16,184 nt of DNA from an uncultured Candidatus Woesearchaeota archaeon (lineage in GTDB: Archaea; Nanobdellota; Nanobdellia; Woesearchaeales; 21-14-0-10-32-9). The DNA lies in the NCBI GenBank assembly GCA_903891505.1, contig CAITEO010000077.1, positions 1-16,184 on the forward strand, in the 5' to 3' direction. Every line of letters starts with the position of its first letter. Position 1 is the first letter of the stretch. A program made the position numbers and the translations under genes. Below the pieces are notes generated by a model. That model ran no database searches and was not told where the DNA came from. It was given only the letters and a program-made list of their open reading frames with translations. Of this stretch, positions 1 to 5,514 are shown piece after piece.

Positions 1-9
1 AAAACAAAA

Positions 10-20
10 GATTAAAAATA
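10..20 (+). promoter_or_regulatory. Possible TATA box of the phosphoglycerate mutase gene
   Basis: An AT-only stretch (ATTAAAAATA) is centred about 26 nt before the ATG at 42, the spacing expected for an archaeal TATA box driving a leaderless transcript. No Shine-Dalgarno sequence lies between it and the ATG. The match to TTTATATA is weak and the window edge cuts off any BRE, so this is tentative. Confidence 0.35.
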
Positions 21-41
21 GATAAGAATACAATTTAATTC

Positions 42-617
42 ATGAAGCTAAAAATATACATATTTAGACATGGACAGACATTCTACAACAAAAATAAAAT
101 ATTTACTGGCTGGAAAGATTCCAAGCTAACAGAGAAAGGATATGAAAATGCAAACACCATAGCTAAAAAGTTAAAGGGTAAAAAAATAGACCTGGCTTTT
201 TGCTCACACCTATCTAGATCAAAAGAAACATTGAAAGCAGTCTTAAAATACCATCCTGAATGCAAAAAAACAATCGTTGATGATAGAATGATTGAGAGAA
301 ATTATGGTGACTTGCAAGGACAAAGCCATGCCGCGTTCAAGAAAAAATACGGAGAAGAACTATTCAACAAGTATCACAGAGCATACGATTTCCCACCGCC
401 AAACGGCGAGAGTACAAAAATAGTAGAGAAACGAGTGGATGCATTCATCAAAGACCTTCTAAAATTGATGAAAAAAGAAAAAGTTAATGTGGCCATATCT
501 GCACATGGAAACTCTATGCGACCATTCAGGAAATACTTTGAACATCTAACAATAGACGAAATGACTAAAATAGAGAATCCTTGGGATGACTACTTCGAGT
601 ATGAAATAGATGTATAG
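42..617 (+). CDS. gpmA: 2,3-bisphosphoglycerate-dependent-type phosphoglycerate mutase (histidine phosphatase superfamily)
   Basis: Predicted to interconvert 3- and 2-phosphoglycerate in the cytoplasm, the step before enolase. The N-terminal phosphohistidine motif FRHGQT puts the nucleophile at His10 and is followed by the dPGM-type FTGW-DSKLTEKG segment. Arg59 (SRSKET), Glu86 (ERNYGDLQGQ, the dPGM proton-donor region) and the second active-site His155 (SAHGNSMR) are all present. At 191 aa it is shorter than typical GpmA (about 230-250 aa), mainly because the segment between the PPP loop (118-120) and His155 is compact. Most archaea use the unrelated cofactor-independent mutase, so bacterial ancestry is likely (inference). 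A phosphatase of the same superfamily is the alternative, but the ERNYG..QG and FTGW motifs favour mutase. It is convergent with the next gene. The ATG has no SD, consistent with leaderless initiation. Confidence 0.85.
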   Translation: MKLKIYIFRHGQTFYNKNKIFTGWKDSKLTEKGYENANTIAKKLKGKKIDLAFCSHLSRSKETLKAVLKYHPECKKTIVDDRMIERNYGDLQGQSHAAFKKKYGEELFNKYHRAYDFPPPNGESTKIVEKRVDAFIKDLLKLMKKEKVNVAISAHGNSMRPFRKYFEHLTIDEMTKIENPWDDYFEYEIDV

Positions 618-680
618 TTTCTAGAACCAAATTATAGAAAAATTAGAATAAACATATAGAAAATACTAACAAAATATAAT

Positions 681-718
681 AAAAAAAACCACAGAAAATT
701 AAATAAAAGTAAAAAAAA
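681..718 (-). terminator. Oligo-T terminator tracts after the 143-aa orphan gene
   Basis: Read on the minus strand, two runs of eight T (711-718 and 681-688) follow the stop of the minus-strand gene at 736. Archaeal intrinsic termination relies on such T tracts, often without a hairpin. The 118-bp convergent gap to the mutase stop holds nothing else that I can recognise. Confidence 0.5.
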
Positions 719-735
719 TGAAAACTAGCAATCAA

Positions 736-1167
736 TTAGAAATGTTGTTGATCCCACTTTGTTGAAGTATACATACTCTCCACACGATCTTCACTATTAC
801 CGTAAGGTAAGGAAGGCATGAATCCATCTTCTAACGTTTGAGATCCACATAAAATATTGTTTACTACTTTATTCGCATCTTTTGGTAGGTAAGAACAAGG
901 TATTTCCTTCTTGAAACAATGTTGCTTTTCCTCAGTTGAGAAATATAATGAGCCCTCACCACATTTAATTATCTCACAATGTGTTGTAGCTTCCTGAATA
1001 ATATCAGCTATTTCATCTGTAATTGTTTGTTTAGGTTTAATACCATTTGATGCTTTAAACAAAACTTTCTTTCCATTCATACTATTGTGCATATATATTG
1101 GCTTTATTAGTGCACCATTTGAATTATAAAATATTTCTTTTGCATCTCCATTCCCATTAATACCCAT
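736..1167 (-). CDS. Orphan 143-aa Cys-containing protein
   Basis: I do not recognise the family. The gene looks real: a strong Shine-Dalgarno (GGAGGAAT) sits 7-8 nt before the ATG, a TATA box lies about 100 nt upstream, and T tracts follow the stop. The protein is soluble, with no signal peptide or membrane segment. It starts with a Gly/Asn-rich stretch (MGINGNGDAK). Five cysteines (64, 69, 84, 91, 107) lie in the second half, with histidines beside two of them (TTHCEIIKC, KQHC). This could be a metal site, but the spacing fits no standard zinc-ribbon pattern. The C-terminal part is polar and aromatic (ESMYTSTKWDQQHF). It is divergent from rpiB and convergent with the mutase, so it is a single-gene unit. 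Function unknown. Confidence 0.7.
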   Translation of the reverse strand: MGINGNGDAKEIFYNSNGALIKPIYMHNSMNGKKVLFKASNGIKPKQTITDEIADIIQEATTHCEIIKCGEGSLYFSTEEKQHCFKKEIPCSYLPKDANKVVNNILCGSQTLEDGFMPSLPYGNSEDRVESMYTSTKWDQQHF

Positions 1168-1202
1168 TTTTTATTCCTCCTATATACTTTGTTTTTTCTT
1201 TA

Positions 1203-1232
1203 ACTGAAAAATTAGTTCTTAATAGTTTCAGT
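1203..1232 (-). promoter_or_regulatory. Stem-loop in the leader of the 143-aa gene
   Basis: ACTGAAA (1203-1209) pairs with TTTCAGT (1226-1232), and inside it ATTA (1211-1214) pairs with TAAT (1220-1223) around a 5-nt loop: 11 bp with one small internal loop. If transcription starts about 25 nt downstream of the TATA box at 1267-1276, this hairpin lies in the roughly 77-nt untranslated leader, ahead of the SD. It could be a regulatory hairpin or a DNA operator. No known riboswitch is recognised. Confidence 0.4.
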
Positions 1233-1264
1233 ATAAAAACTTAACTAAGATGTAGAGTAGTAAA

Positions 1265-1281
1265 CTTATTTATATACTTTT
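1265..1281 (-). promoter_or_regulatory. TATA box for the 143-aa gene
   Basis: On the minus strand the sequence reads AAAAGTATATAAATAAG, a good archaeal TATA box. It implies a start near 1245 and a leader of about 77 nt, unusually long compared with other promoters in the window. The rest of the 209-bp divergent region (1168-1376) is AT-rich spacer plus the rpiB promoter. Confidence 0.5.
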
Positions 1282-1328
1282 CTATTTGACCTTACTATAT
1301 AGTGATTACAAATTATTAGTGAATTTTA

Positions 1329-1340
1329 GAATATAAAAGA
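1329..1340 (+). promoter_or_regulatory. TATA box for rpiB
   Basis: GAATATAAAAGA lies about 43 nt before the rpiB ATG, predicting a start near 1360 and a short leader of about 17 nt. That leader carries only a weak purine-rich ribosome-binding stretch (AAAGAAGAAGA). Confidence 0.45.
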
Positions 1341-1376
1341 AAACAAATAAAAACCTAAAGCAACGAAAGAAGAAGA

Positions 1377-1874
1377 ATGGCAACAAAAAAAACTATACCT
1401 AAAAAAAATATTGTAAAAATAAACTCGAACAACATCTTTCTTGGTTGCGACCACGCAGGGTATGAAACTAAAGAGAGAGTTACAACAATTCTGAAAAATC
1501 TTAACTTTAATTATGTAGACTATACTGAAAAATATGATAAAGATGATGATTATCCTGATTTTGCAGAACTGGTTGGAAAAGCTGTAGCAAAAAAGAAAGA
1601 TAATAGAGGTATTTTAATTTGCGGAACAGGAATAGGAATGAGCATAGCTACAAACAAAATCAAAGGCGTACGTGCTGCTCTTTGCAGAACAGAGTATGAT
1701 TCAAAGATGACTAGACTTCACAACGATGCAAATATACTCGTTCTTGGCGCGAGTGCCGAACACACTGACGCTGATCTTACGAATATGATAAGTGCGTTTC
1801 TAACAACAGAGTTCGAAGGGGGACGCCACCAAAGAAGAATAGATAAAATACGAAAACTTGAACAACATTGCTAA
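1377..1874 (+). CDS. rpiB: Ribose-5-phosphate isomerase B (RpiB/LacAB family)
   Basis: Isomerises ribose 5-phosphate and ribulose 5-phosphate, linking sugar phosphates to nucleotide synthesis. Diagnostic motifs are in order: GCDHAGYE (residues 23-30; Asp25 and His26 of the phosphate/ring-opening site), the DYPDFA segment (58-63), the catalytic loop LICGTGIGMSIA with nucleophilic Cys82, RLHNDAN with His115, and the C-terminal FEGGRHQRRI. All catalytic residues of the E. coli RpiB type are kept. At 165 aa it is slightly longer than usual because of a basic Lys-rich N-terminal extension of about 18 residues; no in-frame ATG exists closer to the domain, so the extension is probably real. Many archaea use RpiA instead, so bacterial-type acquisition is possible (inference). 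It stands alone, convergent with enolase. Confidence 0.93.
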   Translation: MATKKTIPKKNIVKINSNNIFLGCDHAGYETKERVTTILKNLNFNYVDYTEKYDKDDDYPDFAELVGKAVAKKKDNRGILICGTGIGMSIATNKIKGVRAALCRTEYDSKMTRLHNDANILVLGASAEHTDADLTNMISAFLTTEFEGGRHQRRIDKIRKLEQHC

Positions 1875-1896
1875 TTAATTCTTTGATTACTTTAAT

Positions 1897-1987
1897 TTTC
1901 ATCAACTTCTTTTCTATCAATAATTTCTGCGCTACGCGCAGTTTAACTCGCCACGGGCGAGCGATGAGTTGATGGAACAAGAAATAA
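1897..1987. repeat. Nested-hairpin element, copy 1
   Basis: A GC-rich structured island in AT-rich intergenic DNA between convergent rpiB and eno. It has two short hairpins in tandem: CTGCGC-TAC-GCGCAG (1927-1941) and CTCGCC-ACG-GGCGAG (1947-1961). They are enclosed by an outer stem whose right arm is AGTTGATGGAA (1967-1977). That arm can pair with TTTCATCAACT (1897-1907) or, with one bulge, with TTTCTATCAAT (1911-1921). The same element recurs in inverted orientation at 3878-3955, identical through the second hairpin and most of the arms. The similarity runs on to about 1987 (GGAACAAGAAATAA against GGAACAATAAATAA). Possible roles are bidirectional terminator, REP/MITE-like repeat or structured RNA. 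The rest of this 239-bp gap is A-rich spacer. Confidence 0.8.
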
Positions 1988-2113
1988 CAATAGAAAGCTT
2001 AGTAATGGATAGAATTAATTAAAAAGAAATCTAAAAGAAATAAACTAAAAAAAATAGCAAAAATACCAATTTTAAAAACAAAGAATAATAAAAAACAGAA
2101 AATCTTGAGTTGC

Positions 2114-3385
2114 TTACAAGTGCCACTTCGCGTATGGAACTTTTTTACCAAGATAGTCTTCGATGCGCAAGAGTTCATTGTACTTCGCGCATCTCTCGCT
2201 TCTTGCTGGCGCTCCAAGTTTAATCATTCCTGAGTTGAGCGCAACTGCTAAATCAGCAATGAATGCATCTTCAGTTTCGCCAGATCTATGACTAACCATA
2301 ACTTTCCAGCCATTTGTCTGGGCGAGCTTTGCAGCTTCGAATGCTTCAGTTAATGAACCAATCTGGTTAACTTTTAAGAGCAACGCGTTGCATGCTTTCA
2401 TCTCAATTGCTTTCTTAATTCTTTCAACATTCGTTACAAGCAAATCGTCGCCAACAATCTGGACTTTTCCTTTGAGCAACCTCATAAGTTCAGCATATGA
2501 CTCATAATCATCTTGATGAAACGGATCTTCAATGCTAATTATCTTGAACTTCTTAACAAGGTAAATATAGTAATCAATAAGTTCTTTTGGCGTGTATGAA
2601 ACAGCCTCACTTACATCGTACTTGCCAGTTTTTTCATTAAAGAACTCAGACGCTGCGACGTCCATTGCAAATGCAACTTTGCTTCTATGACCAACTCTTC
2701 CAAGTGCGACATCTAGCATGTCAAAGACTTCTTCAGGATTTGTTACCGGAGGCGCGAATCCTCCTTCATCGCCAAGACCAGTAAATTGAGAACCAAATGT
2801 TTCAGTAATAACTATTTTCAACGCCTGATATGTTTCTGCAACAATTTTAACAGCTTCACCAAAACTTGTCGCTTTGTATGGCACTATCATGAATTCTTGA
2901 AACTTCATGCCATTTCCTGCATGTACACCACCATTTATCACGTTGCAGAATGGAATAGGTAACGTGAATGTTTTGTTGTCATAAAGGGAACCTAAGTACT
3001 CATGGAGATGCATGTTGTATGAGTATGCACCAGCTCTCGCACATGCCATACTAACGCCTAGAATTGCATTTGCGCCAAGAATTGATTTGTTCTTTGTGCC
3101 ATCTTTTTTTATCATGGCTTCATCAATTGCTCTTTGATCATCAACGTTCATTCCAGTAAGAAGTGGACTAATTATTTTATCAACATTATTCACTGCTTTG
3201 AAAACAGATTTACCATGAAAATCAGTCTTATTATCTCTTAATTCTAGCGCTTCATATTTTCCTTTGCTCGCGCCAGATGGAACAGCTGCAGTTCCTATAG
3301 CATTATCAGTATGTACGTCAACTTCTATTGTTGGGTTTCCCCTAGAATCAAGTATTTGTCTTGCATGAATCTTTTCTATTTTCAT
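2114..3385 (-). CDS. eno: Enolase (phosphopyruvate hydratase)
   Basis: Converts 2-phosphoglycerate to phosphoenolpyruvate. The 423-aa protein starts MKIEKIHARQILDSRGNPT, the canonical enolase N-terminus, and is full length. The catalytic set is intact: Glu207 in GLGDEGGFAP, the Mg2+ ligands Asp242 (AMDVA), Glu286 (ISIEDPF) and Asp313 (VGDDL), base Lys338 (LLLKVNQIGS), His366 in the SHRSGETED signature, and Lys389 (MIKLGAPARSER). An upstream in-frame ATG would add nine residues, but the SD (GGTGAG) sits 7 nt before the chosen ATG at 3385, and the added residues do not belong to the fold. It has its own TATA box at 3418-3430. Together with the mutase at 42-617 this window encodes two consecutive glycolytic steps. 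It lies between the two copies of the nested-hairpin element. Confidence 0.97.
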   Translation of the reverse strand: MKIEKIHARQILDSRGNPTIEVDVHTDNAIGTAAVPSGASKGKYEALELRDNKTDFHGKSVFKAVNNVDKIISPLLTGMNVDDQRAIDEAMIKKDGTKNKSILGANAILGVSMACARAGAYSYNMHLHEYLGSLYDNKTFTLPIPFCNVINGGVHAGNGMKFQEFMIVPYKATSFGEAVKIVAETYQALKIVITETFGSQFTGLGDEGGFAPPVTNPEEVFDMLDVALGRVGHRSKVAFAMDVAASEFFNEKTGKYDVSEAVSYTPKELIDYYIYLVKKFKIISIEDPFHQDDYESYAELMRLLKGKVQIVGDDLLVTNVERIKKAIEMKACNALLLKVNQIGSLTEAFEAAKLAQTNGWKVMVSHRSGETEDAFIADLAVALNSGMIKLGAPARSERCAKYNELLRIEDYLGKKVPYAKWHL

Positions 3386-3417
3386 GTTATCCTCACCTAA
3401 AATTGCAAACACAAAGA

Positions 3418-3430
3418 AGTATATAAATTT
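3418..3430 (-). promoter_or_regulatory. TATA box of enolase
   Basis: On the minus strand AAATTTATATAC is a near-consensus archaeal TATA box, about 40 nt before the enolase ATG. The predicted start near 3398 leaves a leader of about 13 nt that just fits the SD GGTGAG. Enolase can therefore be transcribed independently of the upstream DUF192 gene. Confidence 0.6.
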
Positions 3431-3452
3431 GATGTTTATAGAAAATTACTAC

Positions 3453-3469
3453 AATGCATAAAAAGCATT
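3453..3469 (-). terminator. Small hairpin after the DUF192 gene
   Basis: AATGC (3453-3457) and GCATT (3465-3469) can pair around an AT-only loop, starting 7 nt after the DUF192 stop. On the minus strand the loop contains TTTTT. The stem is only 5 bp, so a terminator role is tentative. Confidence 0.3.
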
Positions 3470-3475
3470 CATTGA

Positions 3476-3877
3476 TTATGAGAAATCTAGTTTATCCTCT
3501 AACCCAAGTTTCTTTTTCTTTATTGTTCCATTTGGCAACTCAATAACGTACGCACATTCTTTTTCTGGGTAGTAATTTGTGAACGGCTTGAAATCCTCTT
3601 TTATTTCGATTATTTTCTTGTTTTTATCAAGATATAGAACATCTATTGGAAAGAAAACAAACCACATAGTTAAGGGTATTTTACGTGGTTTTTTGAAGAT
3701 AAATACATGCGCTTCATCATGAATTCTTCGATGAAACATTAGTCCGATGCCTTGACTAAAACTATTTCTCCTAAAAATTACCTTGCTGCAGATAACTTCA
3801 CTCTTCTTTTCAGTTATTTTCTTTAGCATATTAGCCCCACTCTTATTTACTATAATTATCTTTCTATATTTCATCAT
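3476..3877 (-). CDS. DUF192 family protein
   Basis: Matches the DUF192 family of small proteins of unknown biochemical role. The core runs from about residue 27 to 130: SKVIFRRNSFSQGIGLMFHRRI, where the family usually has a GLM-R segment, then MWFVFFPIDVLYLDKNKKIIEI (family pattern of aromatic-rich strand, P-I/L-D, then D..G.I), then YVIELPNG, usually VLELPAG. Many family members carry an N-terminal signal or lipobox; this one does not, so it is probably cytoplasmic. The family core looks complete. No SD precedes the ATG pair at 3877/3874. A shorter start at Met17 (3829) has a GGGG-type SD five bases upstream and would still keep the core. Copy 2 of the nested-hairpin element ends only about 8 nt before the annotated start, so it occupies the promoter or leader. 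Confidence 0.85.
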   Translation of the reverse strand: MMKYRKIIIVNKSGANMLKKITEKKSEVICSKVIFRRNSFSQGIGLMFHRRIHDEAHVFIFKKPRKIPLTMWFVFFPIDVLYLDKNKKIIEIKEDFKPFTNYYPEKECAYVIELPNGTIKKKKLGLEDKLDFS

Positions 3878-3955
3878 TATTTATTGTTCCATCAATTCAT
3901 TGCTCGCCCGTGGCGAGTAAAACTGCGCGCTAGCGCAGACATTATTGATGAAACA
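3878..3955. repeat. Nested-hairpin element, copy 2 (inverted)
   Basis: Inverted copy of the element at 1897-1987. Outer arms TGTTCCATCAAT (3885-3896) and ATTGATGAAACA (3944-3955) form 12 pairs including one wobble. Inside are CTCGCC-CGT-GGCGAG (3903-3917), a 5-nt A-rich linker, and CTGCGC-GCTA-GCGCAG (3923-3938). The predicted shape is a three-way junction. Differences from copy 1 fall in loops, linkers, one bulge, and one outer-stem position where A-T becomes G-T, so pairing is kept. It lies between the deoxyhypusine synthase stop and the DUF192 start, both minus strand, so this copy is not in a convergent gap. Confidence 0.85.
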
Positions 3956-3976
3956 GAAAACTATTAAGAAACTGAA

Positions 3977-4021
3977 GCAAAACAAAGCAAAACAAAGCAA
4001 AAAATAAAAACATTTGAAAAA
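3977..4021 (-). terminator. Short tandem repeat and T-rich region after deoxyhypusine synthase
   Basis: A 10-bp unit GCAAAACAAA is repeated twice (3977-3986, 3987-3996) with a partial third copy, followed by A runs to 4021. On the minus strand this gives a long series of T tracts 18-60 nt after the deoxyhypusine synthase stop, suitable for archaeal T-tract termination. Confidence 0.4.
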
Positions 4022-4038
4022 AGCAACAAACCGCGAAT

Positions 4039-5148
4039 CTATTTTACTCGTTTTATCTTATCCTTGCAAAAACTTGCAGCAACAAGAAGAGGGAAAGTTA
4101 TTGTAAAGTCACATCTAACTTTGGCTGTCGGCGCATTTATCTTAACTTTCGCCCAAGTCTTTGCTTCCTCTTGGTTGCCTCCAGAATCAGAACCATCATA
4201 TTCTGTTGCCGTCGTTAAATAAACTGCATAATCAAATCCTTCTCGAAATATCTGTGCATTAAGACTATAGTGTTTTGAAATTCCACCACCAAGAACTAGC
4301 GCGCCGCATCTCTCTTGCTGCAGAACAAAATTAACTAAGTTTGTCTGATCGTTAGTTACATCAATATAGAAATCAGGATGCTGCTGTTTATAGAAATAAA
4401 TAAGATCTCCCATAGCCCCATCCATTATTCCAGGACAATATATTGGAATGTTATTTTTTGCTGCCCAGTACAAAACAGATTGTTCATCATCCATAATAAG
4501 TCCAAGTTCGCGTATAAATTCACTCGGTGAAATTGGCCGCATCAACTCCTTTTCCTTCTTGAGCATTTTGTCAAAGAATGGAGTCATGAATTTTTCAAAA
4601 TAAAGATATCTATCGTTTGGAACAAATATGTTTCCTATACGTCCAACACCCATCTCAAAGAGAGGACGTCCCTGAACATCAAAATCGCCAAGCTTAAATT
4701 TGTTAAGGCTTTTGATTACATCTTCCTCAATTCCAGAAGCCGATGTTATTATGACATGAATTTTTTTGTTCTTGACCAAGTATGCAACTATCTCCCGAAG
4801 TCCAGATGATATAGCATTACCCGTCATTGATAGAAATATAGTTGCATTATCTTCTATCATCATATTTGTTATTTCTATTCCCTTGAATAATTCAGTGCCT
4901 TGAAATCCTGTTGTTGAATATGATCGCATGAATTCCTGAAAATCAAATTCGCGCTCAAAATCATATCCTTCAATGTCTGGATGATTGTCAAGACTTGTCG
5001 TTCTCGCCATATGTTTTTGTTCTTTTTCATAATGAGTCTTATCATGTACATGATTATGACTCTCTTTGTGATTATTACCTTCTTCCTGATCATCACTATG
5101 CGTCTTTTCCTTCGAAGACTCCTCATTCTTATTGCTATTGTTCATCAT
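4039..5148 (-). CDS. dys: Deoxyhypusine synthase with a His-rich N-terminal tail
   Basis: Transfers the aminobutyl group of spermidine to a lysine of translation factor aIF5A, the first hypusination step; NAD-dependent, normally tetrameric. Family motifs: the ITSASGIEEDVIK segment (NAD site), GRIGNIFVPN, IPIYCPGIMDGAMGD, LGGGISKH, EYDGSDSGGNQEEA, and Lys334 in TWAKVK, aligning with the Schiff-base lysine Lys329 of human DHS (usually WGK; the Gly is Ala here). The C-terminal FPLLVA is typical. The 369-aa length is normal, but the first 46 residues are unusual: polar, acidic and His-rich (His 17, 27, 31, 33, 35, 39, 46). Internal Met47 could start the conserved part but lacks an SD, whereas GAGGT precedes the ATG pair at 5148/5145. 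The preceding lipoprotein-like gene ends 14 nt upstream, indicating one transcript. Confidence 0.93.
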   Translation of the reverse strand: MMNNSNKNEESSKEKTHSDDQEEGNNHKESHNHVHDKTHYEKEQKHMARTTSLDNHPDIEGYDFEREFDFQEFMRSYSTTGFQGTELFKGIEITNMMIEDNATIFLSMTGNAISSGLREIVAYLVKNKKIHVIITSASGIEEDVIKSLNKFKLGDFDVQGRPLFEMGVGRIGNIFVPNDRYLYFEKFMTPFFDKMLKKEKELMRPISPSEFIRELGLIMDDEQSVLYWAAKNNIPIYCPGIMDGAMGDLIYFYKQQHPDFYIDVTNDQTNLVNFVLQQERCGALVLGGGISKHYSLNAQIFREGFDYAVYLTTATEYDGSDSGGNQEEAKTWAKVKINAPTAKVRCDFTITFPLLVAASFCKDKIKRVK

Positions 5149-5162
5149 AATACCTCAGAAAT

Positions 5163-5387
5163 TTAACTCTGGTTCTCGCCTAATTCAAGAACAACATGGC
5201 CAGTTGGAAGAGGAATATCTCTGCCTAGTGTGCTTTGACAATCAATGCAATTATCAGTTTCATTAGTCTCGCAGACTTTGTTATAATTACAAACTTCGGG
5301 TTCACGCATACAAGCACTTAGTAGAACTGCAGCAAGAACTAAAATTAAAATCAGCAAAGATTTTACAACTATTTGTATTTTCGCCAT
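5163..5387 (-). CDS. Small Cys-rich lipoprotein-like secreted protein
   Basis: A 74-aa protein with a typical export signal: a short basic start (MAKIQIVVKS), a hydrophobic core of about 15 residues (11-25), and a lipobox-like LLSAC with Cys26 as the candidate lipidation site. The mature part is about 48 residues with four more cysteines: Cys33, Cys39, Cys47, Cys50. This C-x5-C-x7-C-x2-C layout resembles the Cys/Glu/Asp-rich cassette (often CGDGVCNGNE...C..DC) in many secreted proteins of DPANN archaea; it may bind a metal or form disulfides (inference). The last 20 residues are low in charge and end ELGENQS. The TATA box 24 nt upstream and absence of an SD suggest leaderless translation. It is the first gene of a two-gene unit with deoxyhypusine synthase, with no obvious functional link. 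Confidence 0.7.
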   Translation of the reverse strand: MAKIQIVVKSLLILILVLAAVLLSACMREPEVCNYNKVCETNETDNCIDCQSTLGRDIPLPTGHVVLELGENQS

Positions 5388-5403
5388 ATTACTAAGATGA
5401 TTT

Positions 5404-5418
5404 GTTTATTTAAAAAGG
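5404..5418 (-). promoter_or_regulatory. TATA box of the lipoprotein-DHS unit
   Basis: The minus strand reads CCTTTTTAAATAAAC, centred about 24 nt before the ATG at 5387, predicting transcription from at or next to the start codon (leaderless). Confidence 0.5.
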
Positions 5419-5480
5419 TTTTTATCTTCAAAAACAAAAAAACACGATTTATATACCACTTGTTAGTAGTTAATTTTAGT

Positions 5481-5493
5481 AAACTATATAAAT
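5481..5493 (+). promoter_or_regulatory. TATA box of the 364-aa orphan gene
   Basis: AACTATATAAATG is centred 27 nt before the ATG at 5515, with no SD between. This is textbook spacing for an archaeal leaderless promoter. A second TATA-like sequence (TTTATATAC, 5450-5458) lies further upstream. Confidence 0.6.
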
Positions 5494-5514
5494 GAGTAAT
5501 GCTCACCACACACT

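Noticed and set aside
3386..3412. Nine-residue N-terminal extension of enolase
   Set aside because: GGTGAG is correctly placed for the internal ATG at 3385, whose product begins exactly like other enolases.
3977..4002. Short tandem 10-bp repeats as a possible CRISPR or iteron array
   Set aside because: Only about 2.5 AT-rich copies with no spacers; better explained as a T-tract terminator region.
4875..5166. Open frames on both strands overlapping the His-rich DHS tail
   Set aside because: Shadows of repetitive CAT/AAT codon stretches; the DHS frame has the SD and the conserved downstream protein.
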